Shown piece after piece: positions 44,544-56,655 of a DNA stretch of 64,000 bases (the stretch's first letter is position 1; every line of letters starts with the position of its first letter). The notes under the pieces were generated by a model, which had not been told where the DNA came from, made no database searches, and was given only the letters and a program-made list of their open reading frames with translations. This stretch comes from Variovorax sp. EL159 (GTDB taxonomy: Bacteria > Pseudomonadota > Gammaproteobacteria > Burkholderiales > Burkholderiaceae_C). A program made the position numbers and the translations under genes. The stretch is from contig NZ_FMUJ01000003.1 of assembly GCF_900100965.1 (NCBI RefSeq), forward strand, positions 62,001 through 126,000, in the 5' to 3' direction.

Positions 44544-46127
44544 CTACTTCTTGCGCACGTTCCAGTACAGGACGGCAGGCGACGGCAGCAGCCCGCTCAC
44601 CACGCCACGGCGCACCGCCGTGGGCGCCTTGCCTTCGCCCAGCGGAGCGATCACGCCGCCTTCGAGCACGCGCAACTGGATCTGCGTCGCGATGTCCTTG
44701 CGCTGCGCGATGTCGGCCGTCTCGATGAAGCGCGTCTTCAGCTTTTCCAGTTCGGGATCAACGGGCCAGCCGAAGTAGCCCTGGTCGCCATTGCCGGTCA
44801 GCGGGCTGTAGGTGATGGGGCTGCTGGCATCCACGCCGCCCCAGAAGGTGATGAAGGCGTTCCAGCCGCCGTTCTCGGGCTGGTCTTTCTTGGTGCGGCG
44901 CGTCACGAGCGTGGCCCAGTCGGTGGTCTGCACGTCGACGTTGAAGCCCACCTGCTTGAGCAGCTGCCCGTAGATCGCGGGCAGCTTGTTCAGCGCCGGC
45001 GCGTCACCCGGCAGCAGGATGACGACCGGCTTGCCGTCGTAGCCCGACTCCTTCAGCAGCTTGCGCGCCTCCTCGAACTGCGGCTTGCCGGTGTAGAAAC
45101 CCGTCTTGTCGCTCGCATACATCGAGCCGCACAGGTAGATCGAGGTGCAGGGCTTGTAGAAGTCGCGGAAGGTGGCCTGCGCGCGCAGCATGGCTTCCTG
45201 GTTGATGGCGAGCATGGCCGCCTTCAACGCCTTCGGGTTGTTGAAGGGCGCGACCTTGTGGTTGTAGATGACTGTGAAGGGGCCCGCGGGCATCACGTCC
45301 ACCAGCTCGATCTTCGGATTGGTGCGCATGTCGCTGTAGCCGGATGCGGGCACGGTCTCGACCATGTCGACTTCGCCGTTCAGCAGGGCATTGACCTGCG
45401 TCTGCGGGTCGCGCAGCAGCACCCATTCCACGCGGTCCACGTTCACCACCTTGCCGCCGGCCAGGCCCGATGGTGCCTCCTTGCGCGGCACGTAGGCGGT
45501 GTTCTTGCGGTAGATCACGCGGTCGCCGGGGCGAAAGTCTTCCTTGGCGAGGGTGAAGGGACCGGAGCCGATCATCTCTTCGATCTGCTTGTCGGCGGGC
45601 GTGTCGGCCACGCGCTTGGGCATGATGAAAGGCACCAGCGGATTGGGCTTGCCCAACGCATCGAGCACCACGCCGAAGGGCTGCTTGAAGTTCATGCGGA
45701 AGGTGTTGGGGCCTTCCGCGGTGATGCTGTCCATGGCCTCGTACATCTTCTGGCCGAGCGTGTCGCGCTTGCCCCAGCGGGCCAGCGAGGCGATCACGTC
45801 CTGCGAGGTGACGGGTGCGCCGTCGTGAAACTTCAGGCCGGGGCGCAGCGTGAAGGTCCAGACCTTGTTGTCGGGGCTCACGGTGTACTTGTCCACCATC
45901 TGCGGCTTGATCGCGCCCTTTTCGTCCATGCCGAAAAGGGTGTCGTAGATCATGAAGCCGTGGTTGCGCGTGATGTTGGCGGTGGTCCAGATCGGGTCGA
46001 GGATCTTCAGGTCCGACGAAGGCACGGTGCGCAGCACGGTGTCCGCCGAGGCCGCGGCCGTGAACGTCAGGGCCAGTGCCGACAGGGTGACCGCGAACGC
46101 GCGGCGCAGCGAGAGTGGAGTTGCCAT
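44544..46127 (-). CDS. ABC substrate-binding protein, peptide/opine/nickel class (SBP_bac_5)
   Basis: A 527-residue periplasmic receptor. The signal peptide is cut near AAASA-DTV. Family hallmarks: LKILDPIWTTANITRNHGFMIYDTLFGMD, FTLRPGLKFHDGAPVTSQDV and GSGPFTLAKEDFRPGDRVIYRKN. It starts 6 bases after the MarR stop. Substrate is unknown; the amidase and MarR neighbours suggest an aromatic or amide compound, which is inference. Confidence 0.93.
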   Translation of the reverse strand: MATPLSLRRAFAVTLSALALTFTAAASADTVLRTVPSSDLKILDPIWTTANITRNHGFMIYDTLFGMDEKGAIKPQMVDKYTVSPDNKVWTFTLRPGLKFHDGAPVTSQDVIASLARWGKRDTLGQKMYEAMDSITAEGPNTFRMNFKQPFGVVLDALGKPNPLVPFIMPKRVADTPADKQIEEMIGSGPFTLAKEDFRPGDRVIYRKNTAYVPRKEAPSGLAGGKVVNVDRVEWVLLRDPQTQVNALLNGEVDMVETVPASGYSDMRTNPKIELVDVMPAGPFTVIYNHKVAPFNNPKALKAAMLAINQEAMLRAQATFRDFYKPCTSIYLCGSMYASDKTGFYTGKPQFEEARKLLKESGYDGKPVVILLPGDAPALNKLPAIYGQLLKQVGFNVDVQTTDWATLVTRRTKKDQPENGGWNAFITFWGGVDASSPITYSPLTGNGDQGYFGWPVDPELEKLKTRFIETADIAQRKDIATQIQLRVLEGGVIAPLGEGKAPTAVRRGVVSGLLPSPAVLYWNVRKK

Positions 46128-46133
46128 GAAGCC

Positions 46134-46676
46134 TTACTTCTTTCGGGGAGTGCCAGAGGGAGGTGGAGGAGGAGGGGAGGTGTCCGCAGCCTTGCTTTCC
46201 CGCAGCTGGGCCAGCAGAAACTCGAAGATGTCGCGCGAGCGTTCTTCCGCGTCCATGATCTTGTGCAGGATGCGGCGCAGCGTGTCGACCTCGCTGGCGC
46301 TGAGGCAGTCGAGAAAGCGCGCTTCCATCTCCTGCCCGATGGGCTCGGCCTGCAGCACGAGGTCGATGCCCGATGGGGTCAGGCACAGGTGGATCTGCCG
46401 GGCGTCTTCGTTGCCGATCTGGCGCTGGACCAGCTCGCGCTGCACCAGCGAGCCCACGAGCTTGGAGACCAGCGTCTTCTCGATGCCGCAGGTCTGCACC
46501 AGCTGGCCCATGGTGATGCCGGGCGCGCCGCCGATCATCCGGAGCAGGCGCACGTCGCGGATCGACAGGCCGAGTTCGATCTCGTACACGCGCGAGCCGC
46601 GGTCGCGCGTTCGCGCGGAAGCCACGTCGAGCAATACGTTGATGTAGTCGGTCTTCAGTTGAAGCGGTGCGTGCAT
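46134..46676 (-). CDS. MarR-family repressor
   Basis: A regulator of about 180 residues with a MarR winged helix-turn-helix: LSIRDVRLLRMIGGAPGITMGQLVQTC, then EKTLVSKLVGSL and a wing NEDARQIHLCLT. A proline tract ends the protein. I use the ATG at 46676; a TTG at 46715 would extend it by 13 residues but places an operator-like repeat over the start. It is the first gene of the ABC-amidase operon and very probably represses itself and the operon, with a ligand releasing it. Confidence 0.88.
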   Translation of the reverse strand: MHAPLQLKTDYINVLLDVASARTRDRGSRVYEIELGLSIRDVRLLRMIGGAPGITMGQLVQTCGIEKTLVSKLVGSLVQRELVQRQIGNEDARQIHLCLTPSGIDLVLQAEPIGQEMEARFLDCLSASEVDTLRRILHKIMDAEERSRDIFEFLLAQLRESKAADTSPPPPPPSGTPRKK

Positions 46677-46981
46677 GACCAGATGGGAGAAGTCTTCAAT
46701 AGTTGAAATGTTCAACTATCTTGAAAACCTACGCAAGCTCCAGGCCAGCCGGCGAGGGAAATCCCCTACGAGAGGCGTTGCCCTCGGGAAAGCCCTCTGT
46801 CGGGCGATGGGAGAGGGTGTCGTCGAATGGCGAGACGATCACCGGAGCGGTGCAATGCATGCACCAAGATGTGGGTTCGCGCCCCTAAGACCGGCGCGGT
46901 TCGAAGACGGGGTCGCTCGCCGCCGCTGTGCGTTCAAGCCCGTTCAAGCCCGTTCAGGGCATCGCAAGGCGACGCGAATCG
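46677..46981. other. Intergenic region between MarR and receiver genes
   Basis: About 305 bases with no recognised gene. It holds the MarR-type inverted repeat (46699-46719) and a short tandem repeat, CGTTCAAGCC at 46931-46940 and 46941-46950 with a degenerate third copy at 46951-46960. Confidence 0.5.
46699..46719. promoter_or_regulatory. MarR-type operator
   Basis: ATAGTTGAA (46699-46707), ATG, TTCAACTAT (46711-46719) is a perfect 9-bp inverted repeat with 3-base spacing. This is the usual MarR-family site shape, 22 bases upstream of the MarR ATG at 46676. It should repress the MarR-ABC-amidase operon. Confidence 0.75.
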
Positions 46982-47344
46982 CTAGCTCGGCGACTGCCCC
47001 AGGATGCGATCCAGCTCGCCGATGTCGATCGGCTTCTGCAGGTGATGGTCGAACAGCCCTTCGGCCGATTGCCCACCTGTGTCCTTCGCGGAAAACCCCG
47101 AGATGGCGATCAGCAATTTGGGCACGCCATCGCCAGCGCTCGCGCGCAGACGGCGGGCCACCTCGGTGCCCGGGAGGTCGGGCAGCGTGAGATCGATCAG
47201 CGCGGCGTCGAAGCGTTCGGCCGCCACCGCATCCAGCGCCTGCCGCGCGGTGTAGGTGCAGCGCGCCGTGTGGTCCTGCAGCATCAGCAGTTCCTGCAGC
47301 AGGTTGGCCGCGGCTTCGTTGTCGTCGACGATCAGCACGTTCAC
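46982..47344 (-). CDS. Stand-alone receiver (response regulator) protein
   Basis: A 120-residue single receiver domain: acidic pair at VDDNE, phosphoacceptor D51 (LIDLTLPD), K108 in LQKPID. No output domain. It begins with GTG at 47344, 76 bases after the REC-kinase gene. It may serve as a phosphate acceptor in a relay with the kinases encoded upstream. Confidence 0.85.
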   Translation of the reverse strand: MNVLIVDDNEAAANLLQELLMLQDHTARCTYTARQALDAVAAERFDAALIDLTLPDLPGTEVARRLRASAGDGVPKLLIAISGFSAKDTGGQSAEGLFDHHLQKPIDIGELDRILGQSPS

Positions 47345-47420
47345 AGAGGGTCTTCTTTCCGGTTGAATCTCAAAGGGGGCAGTATCGCGGGCCATGGCCC
47401 GCTGTGCAGTAGGCGCAGGC

Positions 47421-48626
47421 CTACGTTTTGGTCTCCACCGGTTGCAGCGGCAGGTCGACCACGAAGCGCGACCCCTGGCCGGGCGTGCTCTCCACGCCGA
47501 TGCGCCCGCCATGCAGGTCGACGATCTTGCGCGTGATGTAGAGCCCGAGGCCCAGACCGGCCGCGTGCTTGCGGCTGTCGTCGGTGCGCTCGAACTGCTC
47601 GAAGATGCGCGCCTGGTCTTCCGGCGCAATGCCGATGCCCTGGTCGCGCACGCTCACCTGCGCCATGCCATCGACCTGCCGCACCGTCATCGCGACGGGC
47701 TTGCCGCCGCCGTAGCGCAGCGCGTTGGTCAGCAGGTTGGTCAGCACCTGCTCGATGCGGAACTCGTCCCACACGCCGCGCAGTTCGGTCGGCGCTTCGA
47801 GCGTGATGACCGCGCCCGCCGCGTCGGCCTGGTGCCGCAGGTTCTCGACCACGGCTTGCGCCAGCACCGTCAGGTCCACCGGCTGGGTCTGGATCGACAG
47901 CGCATCGCGCCGCATGCGCGTCACGTCGAGCATGTCGTCGATCAGGCGCACCATGTTGCGGATCTGCCGCTGGTCGCGCTCGATCATCGCGGGCAGCCGG
48001 TCGGCCGCGAAGATCGCCAGGTTGCCCTTCGACAGGTGAAGCTGCCGCAACTGCGCTTCGAGGTAGAGCGTGTTGAGCGGCGTGCGCAGCTCGTGCGACA
48101 CCATCGACATGAAGTCGTCGCGCATGCGCACCGCGCGCTCCAGCTCGCGTTGCGTGTGCTGCAGCTGCTGCACCAGCTCTTCCTGCTTGCGGTGCGCGGC
48201 CGCGAGCGATTCCATCTCGTGCCGCAGCGCCTTGCGGTGCTGGTACAGGTCGACGAACACGTTCACCTTGCTGACCACCGCGTGGGGGTCGAGCGGCTTG
48301 TGCAGGAAGTCGACCGCGCCGCTTTCGTAGCCCTGGAAGGCGTAGTTCAGCTCACGGCCGGCGGCGCTCACGAAGATGATCGGTATGTGCCGCGTGCGCT
48401 CGGTGCCGCGCATCAGCTCGGCCAGCTCGAAGCCGTTCATGCCGGGCATCTGCACGTCGACGATGGCCAGCGCGAATTCATGCTCCAGCAGCAGCGCGAG
48501 CGCGTCTTCGGCCGACAGCGCGCGGTACACCGTGCGGCCCGGTGCGCGGATCAGTGCCTCCAGCGCCAGCAGGTTCTCGGGCAGGTCATCGACGATCAGC
48601 AGCTTGCTTTCGATGTCAATGTTCAT
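47421..48626 (-). CDS. Response receiver-histidine kinase
   Basis: A 401-residue soluble protein with an N-terminal receiver (D57 in IVDVQMPG; K110 in LHKPLD), a coiled-coil linker (about 131-168), a HisKA domain with H178 (MVSHELRTPLN), and an HATPase domain (NLLTNALRYG, DQGIGI, GLGLGLYIT). No membrane segment, so it takes input from a phosphorylated partner rather than from outside. It overlaps cheB by 11 bases. Confidence 0.92.
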   Translation of the reverse strand: MNIDIESKLLIVDDLPENLLALEALIRAPGRTVYRALSAEDALALLLEHEFALAIVDVQMPGMNGFELAELMRGTERTRHIPIIFVSAAGRELNYAFQGYESGAVDFLHKPLDPHAVVSKVNVFVDLYQHRKALRHEMESLAAAHRKQEELVQQLQHTQRELERAVRMRDDFMSMVSHELRTPLNTLYLEAQLRQLHLSKGNLAIFAADRLPAMIERDQRQIRNMVRLIDDMLDVTRMRRDALSIQTQPVDLTVLAQAVVENLRHQADAAGAVITLEAPTELRGVWDEFRIEQVLTNLLTNALRYGGGKPVAMTVRQVDGMAQVSVRDQGIGIAPEDQARIFEQFERTDDSRKHAAGLGLGLYITRKIVDLHGGRIGVESTPGQGSRFVVDLPLQPVETKT

Positions 48627-49221
48627 GGGCGGCCTCTAGTTGGAGAAGCAGGGTGCGCAGCTCGCGCAGGGGGAGCACATAGTCGGGAGCGTGGCGCGCA
48701 ATGGCGGCTTGGGGCATGGTGGAAATCAGTGCTTCTTTCGGTTCCTGGACGGCGGTGAGCCCGCCGGCCAGATGGATGCGGTGCATGCCTTCGGCACCGT
48801 CGTCGTTGGCGCCCGTCAGCAGGAAGCCGGCGAGCGCGGGGCCGTAGGCGTCTGCGGCGGAGGCCATCAGCACGTCGATGGACGGCCGCGAGAACAGCAC
48901 GGGCGGCTCGCAGCTGAGCGAGAAGCTGCGCTCGCGTTCGATCGACAGGTGATAGCCCGGCGGCGCAAAGTACAGGCTGCCCGTTGCCACGGGCATCTTG
49001 TCGATGGCCTCGTGCACCGGGATCGGCAGCCGCTGCGCGAAGATTTCCGCGAGGTGGCTCTCGTGTTCTTCGGGCAGGTGCAGCACCACCGCCATCGGGA
49101 TGTGCCAGGTGGCGGGCAGCTCGTGCAGCAGCATGGTCAGCGCGTCGATGCCGCCGGCCGAAGCGCCGAGCACCACGGCGTCCACATGCTTGCGGATGGA
49201 AGAGCGAAGCTGCCTTCTCAT
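48616..49221 (-). CDS. cheB: CheB-type protein-glutamate methylesterase domain
   Basis: A 201-residue protein containing only the CheB catalytic domain: nucleophile S21 in GASAGGID, H48 in VVLHLPEEH, and the catalytic Asp in TGANDDGAEGM. The receiver domain of chemotaxis CheB is missing, so activity is not gated by its own phosphorylation. It overlaps cheR by 4 bases (ATGA). No CheA, CheW or chemoreceptor is in the window. Confidence 0.9.
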   Translation of the reverse strand: MRRQLRSSIRKHVDAVVLGASAGGIDALTMLLHELPATWHIPMAVVLHLPEEHESHLAEIFAQRLPIPVHEAIDKMPVATGSLYFAPPGYHLSIERERSFSLSCEPPVLFSRPSIDVLMASAADAYGPALAGFLLTGANDDGAEGMHRIHLAGGLTAVQEPKEALISTMPQAAIARHAPDYVLPLRELRTLLLQLEAAHEH

Positions 49222-50095
49222 GCGAGCTTGCGGTAGATGCGTTCGGCCCGCGCGTGCGTATCGAAGCGGGTCGCGTAGCCCGAGAAGTCGATGCTTTCCT
49301 TCGAGCCCAGGCCCAGAAAGCCGCGGTGCGACAGCGATTCGTGGAACAGCCCGAGCGCCCGGTCCTGCAGTTCGCGGTTGAAGTAGATCAGCACGTTGCG
49401 GCACGACACCAGCTGCGTTTCGGCGAACACGCTGTCGGTGGCCAGGCTGTGGTCGGCAAAGATCACGTCGGCGCACAGCGAGGGGTCGAAGCGCGCGGCG
49501 TCGTAGGCAGCGGTGTAGTAGTCGGAGAACTCGCCGCGTCCGCCCGCGCGCTGGTAGTTGACGGTGTAGCCGCGAATCGCCGCCAGCGGAAAGATGCCCT
49601 GGCGCGCCTTCTCGAGCGACGCCGGGTTGATGTCGGTCGCATAGATCTGCGTGCGCGCGAGCAGGCCTTCCTCGCGCAGCAGGATCGCGAGCGAGAACAC
49701 TTCCTCGCCGGTGCTGCAGCCGGCCACCCACACCTTCAACGACGGGTAGGTGTGCAGGATCGGCACCACGTGCTGGCGCAGCGCCAGAAAGTACGACGGG
49801 TCGCGGAACATCTCGCTCACCGGGATCGTCAGGAACTGCAGCAGCCGGCCGAACAGCGCCGGCTCGCGCAGCACGCGCTCCTGCAGCGCCGAAATGCTGG
49901 GCAGCCCGAGCTGGTCGAGCGCATGCAGCACGCGCCGCTTCTGCGAGGCCACCGTGTAGTTGCGAAAGTCGTAGCTGTACTTCAGGTAGATCGCCTCCAT
50001 CAGCAGGCGCAGCTCGATCTCGGTGTCGCTCAGCGGATGCAGCGGCGCGATGGTCGCGCCGGGCGCCGCTGGTTCAAGGGGCGGGCGGTTGCGGG

Positions 50096-50099
<4 letters not shown>
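49218..50099 (-). CDS. cheR: CheR-type methyltransferase
   Basis: A 293-residue S-adenosylmethionine-dependent methyltransferase of the CheR type. The N-terminal helical region includes YSYDFRNYTVASQKRRV, followed by TIPVSEMFRDPSYF, the SAM motif VWVAGCSTGEEVFSLA, YATDINPASLEKARQG and RNVLIYFNRELQ. The GTG start overlaps the hybrid-kinase stop. CheR methylates glutamates of chemoreceptors; here a substrate would have to be another protein, possibly the hybrid kinase. Confidence 0.9.
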
Positions 50100-53578
<3,479 letters not shown>

Positions 53579-53706
53579 CGGTTGCGTATGTAAGCAAAAC
53601 TCGCCAAGTCTTGCCGAAAAAGGATGCTTTCCCTGTCGGAAAACACCCCGAGACGGCACGGCAGCTGGAAACCTGGGGAGGAACCGTGAAGGGTACTCTG
53701 GCTATA

Positions 53707-53722
53707 CTGTAATTTCATACAG
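53707..53722. promoter_or_regulatory. LexA (SOS) box
   Basis: CTGT (53707-53710), 8 bases, ACAG (53719-53722): an exact match to CTGT-N8-ACAG, extended to TACTGT...ACAGTA by two further symmetric positions. It lies 10 bases upstream of the helicase ATG and overlaps a -10-like TATACT (53703-53708). LexA bound here would block transcription of the operon. Confidence 0.8.
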
Positions 53723-53732
53723 TAAAAGCAAA

Positions 53733-56051
53733 ATGGCTTCCGAAGCTTCCAGGCCGCCACTCGGGGCTCCTTTGGCGCACGTCGTTTCCGTCAAGGCGCT
53801 CTGCGCTTTCGGCGCGAAGGCGGGCGACCTCGACCTGCGCTTCGTGCCCGCGCCCAGCGCGCTCGAAGGCATGGCCGGCCATGCGCTGGTGCAGGGCCGG
53901 CGGGGCAGCGGCTACGAATGCGAAGTAGGGCTCGAAGCCACCTGCGGCACGCTGCGTGTTCGCGGCCGGGCCGATGGCTACGAAGCCCGGAGGTCGCGCG
54001 TGGAAGAAATCAAGACCTTCCGCGGCGACTTCGATGCCATCCGCGGCAACCATCGCGCGCTGCACTGGGCGCAGGCCCGCACCTACGGCTGGATGCTGTG
54101 CGAGCAACATGGCCACGAAGAGATGACGGTGGCCCTCGTCTACCTCGACCTTGCCACCGGCGACGAGACCGTGCTCGAAGAAAGCCACACCCGCGCGTCG
54201 CTGCAAGCGCACTTCGAGCTGCTGTGCGGCCGCTACAGCGCCTGGGCGCAGAGCGAGGCCGCCCACCGCGCCGCGCTCGACGACACATTGGCGCGGCTCG
54301 AATTTCCCCATCGCACCTTCCGCACCGGCCAACGCGAACTGGCCGAGGCCGTCTACCGCGCCGCCGCCGGCAGCCGCCGCCTGATGACGCAGGCCCCCAC
54401 CGGCATCGGCAAGACGCTCGCCACCATCTTCCCGCTGCTGAAGGCGCGTGCGGCGGGCCGCATCGACAAGGTCTTCTTCCTTACCGCCAAGACTTCCGGC
54501 CGGCCGGTCGCGCTCGATGCCCTGCGAACGCTCGACACTGGCCATGCGCAGGGCAGGGTGCGCGTGCTCGAGCTTGCCGCCCGCGAGAAGGTGTGCGAGT
54601 ACCCCGACCGCGCCTGCCATGGCGACTCGTGCCCGCTGGCCAAGGGCTTCTACGACCGCCTGCCCGCCGCGCGCGAACAAGCGGCGCAGGCCGCGCGGCT
54701 CGACCGCGAGGCCCTGCGCCACATCGCGCTGGCGCACGAGGTGTGCCCCTATTTCCTTGCCCAGGAAATGGCCCACTGGAGCGACGCGATCGTCGGCGAC
54801 TACAACTACTACTTCGACGGCAGCGCTTTTCTCTACGCCACCATGCGCGACGCCGACTGGCGCGTGGCCGTGCTGGTGGACGAAGCGCACAATCTGCTGG
54901 AGCGGGCGCGCGGCATGTACACCGCGCAACTCGAGGGCGCCGCCCTCGAAGAAGCCCACCGCGTGGCGCCTTCGGCACTGCGCGGCCCGCTGGCCCGCCT
55001 GTTCCGCGAATGGGACACGCTGCAGCAATCGCAGCAGGCCGACTACGAAACCGGCGACGAGATCCCCGAGCGCTTCGTGCGCACCTTGCAGGCCGCCAAC
55101 ACCGCCATGGCCGAATACTTTGCGGCCACGCCCGACGCATCGCAAGGGCCGCTGCAGCGCTTCTTCTTCGATGCACTGCACTTCGCCCGCATGGCCGAGG
55201 CCTTCGGCGACCACTCGGTGTTCGAGCGCACGCTGGGCGCGGCGCAGGAACAGCGCAGCCTCGCCATCCGCAACCTCGTGCCTGCGCCGTTCCTCGAGAG
55301 CCGCTTCGCGGATGCGGTCTCGGTCACCTGCTTCTCGGGCACGCTGTCGCCCTTCGAGTTCTACCGCGATGCGCTCGGGCTGCCCGAAGACACGGCGCTG
55401 CTCGACGTGGCGTCGCCCTTCAACAGCCGGCAGTTGCGCGTCGAAGTGGCGATGGACGTGTCGACCCGCTTTCGCGACCGCGCCGGCTCGCTGCGCAATG
55501 TGGCCGACATCATCGGCGCCCAGTTCGAGCGCTTGCCCGGCAACTACCTGGCCTTCTTCAGCAGCTTCGACTACCTTGAAAAAGCCTGCGCCGCCTTTTC
55601 CGCCCGCCACCCCGGCGTGCCGGTGTGGACGCAGACGCGCGGCATGCGCGAGGCCGATCGCCACGGCTTCATCGCGCGCTTCGAAGAGGGCGGCCGGGGC
55701 ATCGGCTTCGCCGTGCTCGGCGGCGCGTTCGGCGAAGGCATCGACCTGCCAGGCAGCCGGCTGATCGGCGCTTTTGTCGCGAGCCTGGGCCTGCCGCAGT
55801 ACAACGAACTCAACGAGATCACGCGCGAGCGCATGCAGTCGCGCTTCGGCAAGGGCTACGAGTACACGTACCTCTACCCGGGCTTGCAGAAGGTGGTGCA
55901 GGCCGCCGGCCGGGTGATCCGCACCGAAGAAGACCGGGGCGTGCTGCACCTGCTCGACGACCGCTTCGCACGCGCGGAAATCCGCGAACTGCTGCCGCGC
56001 TGGTGGCATGTGCGGCTGACTGGAGACGCGGAAGATGGCGCGCGTCGCTAG
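53733..56051 (+). CDS. Cas4-like nuclease fused to an XPD/DinG-type helicase
   Basis: A 772-residue protein. Residues 1-170 have PD-(D/E)xK nuclease features: H50 (GHAL), D81 (GRADGY), E92 and K94 (VEEIKTF) and Q114, as in Cas4/RecB-type nucleases. Residues 185-772 form a superfamily 2 helicase with Walker A APTGIGKT (221-228) and DEAH (383-386). Four cysteines, C288, C295, C300 and C338, are at positions matching the 4Fe-4S domain of XPD/DinG. Late motifs include GAFGEGIDLPG and QAAGRVIRTEEDRG. It should unwind and cut DNA in repair. The ATG at 53733 follows a LexA box. Confidence 0.9.
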   Translation: MASEASRPPLGAPLAHVVSVKALCAFGAKAGDLDLRFVPAPSALEGMAGHALVQGRRGSGYECEVGLEATCGTLRVRGRADGYEARRSRVEEIKTFRGDFDAIRGNHRALHWAQARTYGWMLCEQHGHEEMTVALVYLDLATGDETVLEESHTRASLQAHFELLCGRYSAWAQSEAAHRAALDDTLARLEFPHRTFRTGQRELAEAVYRAAAGSRRLMTQAPTGIGKTLATIFPLLKARAAGRIDKVFFLTAKTSGRPVALDALRTLDTGHAQGRVRVLELAAREKVCEYPDRACHGDSCPLAKGFYDRLPAAREQAAQAARLDREALRHIALAHEVCPYFLAQEMAHWSDAIVGDYNYYFDGSAFLYATMRDADWRVAVLVDEAHNLLERARGMYTAQLEGAALEEAHRVAPSALRGPLARLFREWDTLQQSQQADYETGDEIPERFVRTLQAANTAMAEYFAATPDASQGPLQRFFFDALHFARMAEAFGDHSVFERTLGAAQEQRSLAIRNLVPAPFLESRFADAVSVTCFSGTLSPFEFYRDALGLPEDTALLDVASPFNSRQLRVEVAMDVSTRFRDRAGSLRNVADIIGAQFERLPGNYLAFFSSFDYLEKACAAFSARHPGVPVWTQTRGMREADRHGFIARFEEGGRGIGFAVLGGAFGEGIDLPGSRLIGAFVASLGLPQYNELNEITRERMQSRFGKGYEYTYLYPGLQKVVQAAGRVIRTEEDRGVLHLLDDRFARAEIRELLPRWWHVRLTGDAEDGARR

Positions 56052-56655
56052 ACGCCTCGAACACGCGGGCCAGCCCGACCTGTTCGGCGAGGCGCCTGTG
56101 GCCGCCATCGAGGGCCTGCGCTACGAGCGCGGCTTTCTCTCGCCTGACGAAGAGGCCGGGTTGATACGCATCGTGCAGGGCCTGCCGCTCAAGGAGATGC
56201 GCTACAAGGAATACACCGCGCGCCGCCGCGGCACCAGCTTCGGCGGCAGCTACGACTTCGACGCCAACCGCCTCAAGCCCGGCGCGCCGCTGCCCGAGCT
56301 GCTGCATCCGCTGCGGGCGAAGGTGGCGGCGTGGGCCGGCGTCGCGCCCGAAGACCTCGCCCACATGCTGATCGCCGAGTACCGGCCCGGCACGCCGCTG
56401 GGCTGGCACCGCGACGTGCCCGACTTCGAGGACATCATCGGCGTCTCGCTGAACAACGATGCGGTGATGCAGTTCAGGCCCTATGTGCCGGGCGCGCCCG
56501 CATCGGGGCCGGCCACGCTCGAATTCCTGGTCGAGCCGCGCTCCGTGTACCTGTTGCACGGCCCGGCGCGCTGGGCGTGGCAACATGCCATCGCCCCGAC
56601 CGAGGCGCTGCGCTATTCGATCACCTTGCGTACACGGAGAATCCGCACCCCATGA
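56035..56655 (+). CDS. alkB: AlkB-family 2-oxoglutarate/Fe(II) dioxygenase
   Basis: A 206-residue AlkB-type dioxygenase removing alkyl groups from DNA or RNA bases. Iron ligands H125, D127 (GWHRDVPDF) and H184 (WQHAIAP), and the 2-oxoglutarate-binding R193 and R199 are visible. RRRGTSFGGSYDF is family-like. It overlaps the helicase gene by 17 bases, so it belongs to the LexA-boxed operon. Length is close to E. coli AlkB (216). Confidence 0.93.
   Translation: MARVARRLEHAGQPDLFGEAPVAAIEGLRYERGFLSPDEEAGLIRIVQGLPLKEMRYKEYTARRRGTSFGGSYDFDANRLKPGAPLPELLHPLRAKVAAWAGVAPEDLAHMLIAEYRPGTPLGWHRDVPDFEDIIGVSLNNDAVMQFRPYVPGAPASGPATLEFLVEPRSVYLLHGPARWAWQHAIAPTEALRYSITLRTRRIRTP

Noticed and set aside
43740..46706. 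Long plus-strand open frame across permease and binding-protein genes
   Set aside because: Antisense shadow. The minus-strand frame has signal peptide and SBP motifs.
46931..46960. Short repeats considered as a CRISPR array
   Set aside because: Only two perfect 10-base units and one degenerate unit lie side by side without spacers. No cas gene is present (the Cas4-like domain is part of a helicase).
53733..54250. Cas4-like N-terminus taken as evidence of a CRISPR adaptation module
   Set aside because: It is part of one polypeptide with the helicase, and there is no cas1, cas2 or array nearby. DNA repair fits the LexA box and alkB neighbour better.
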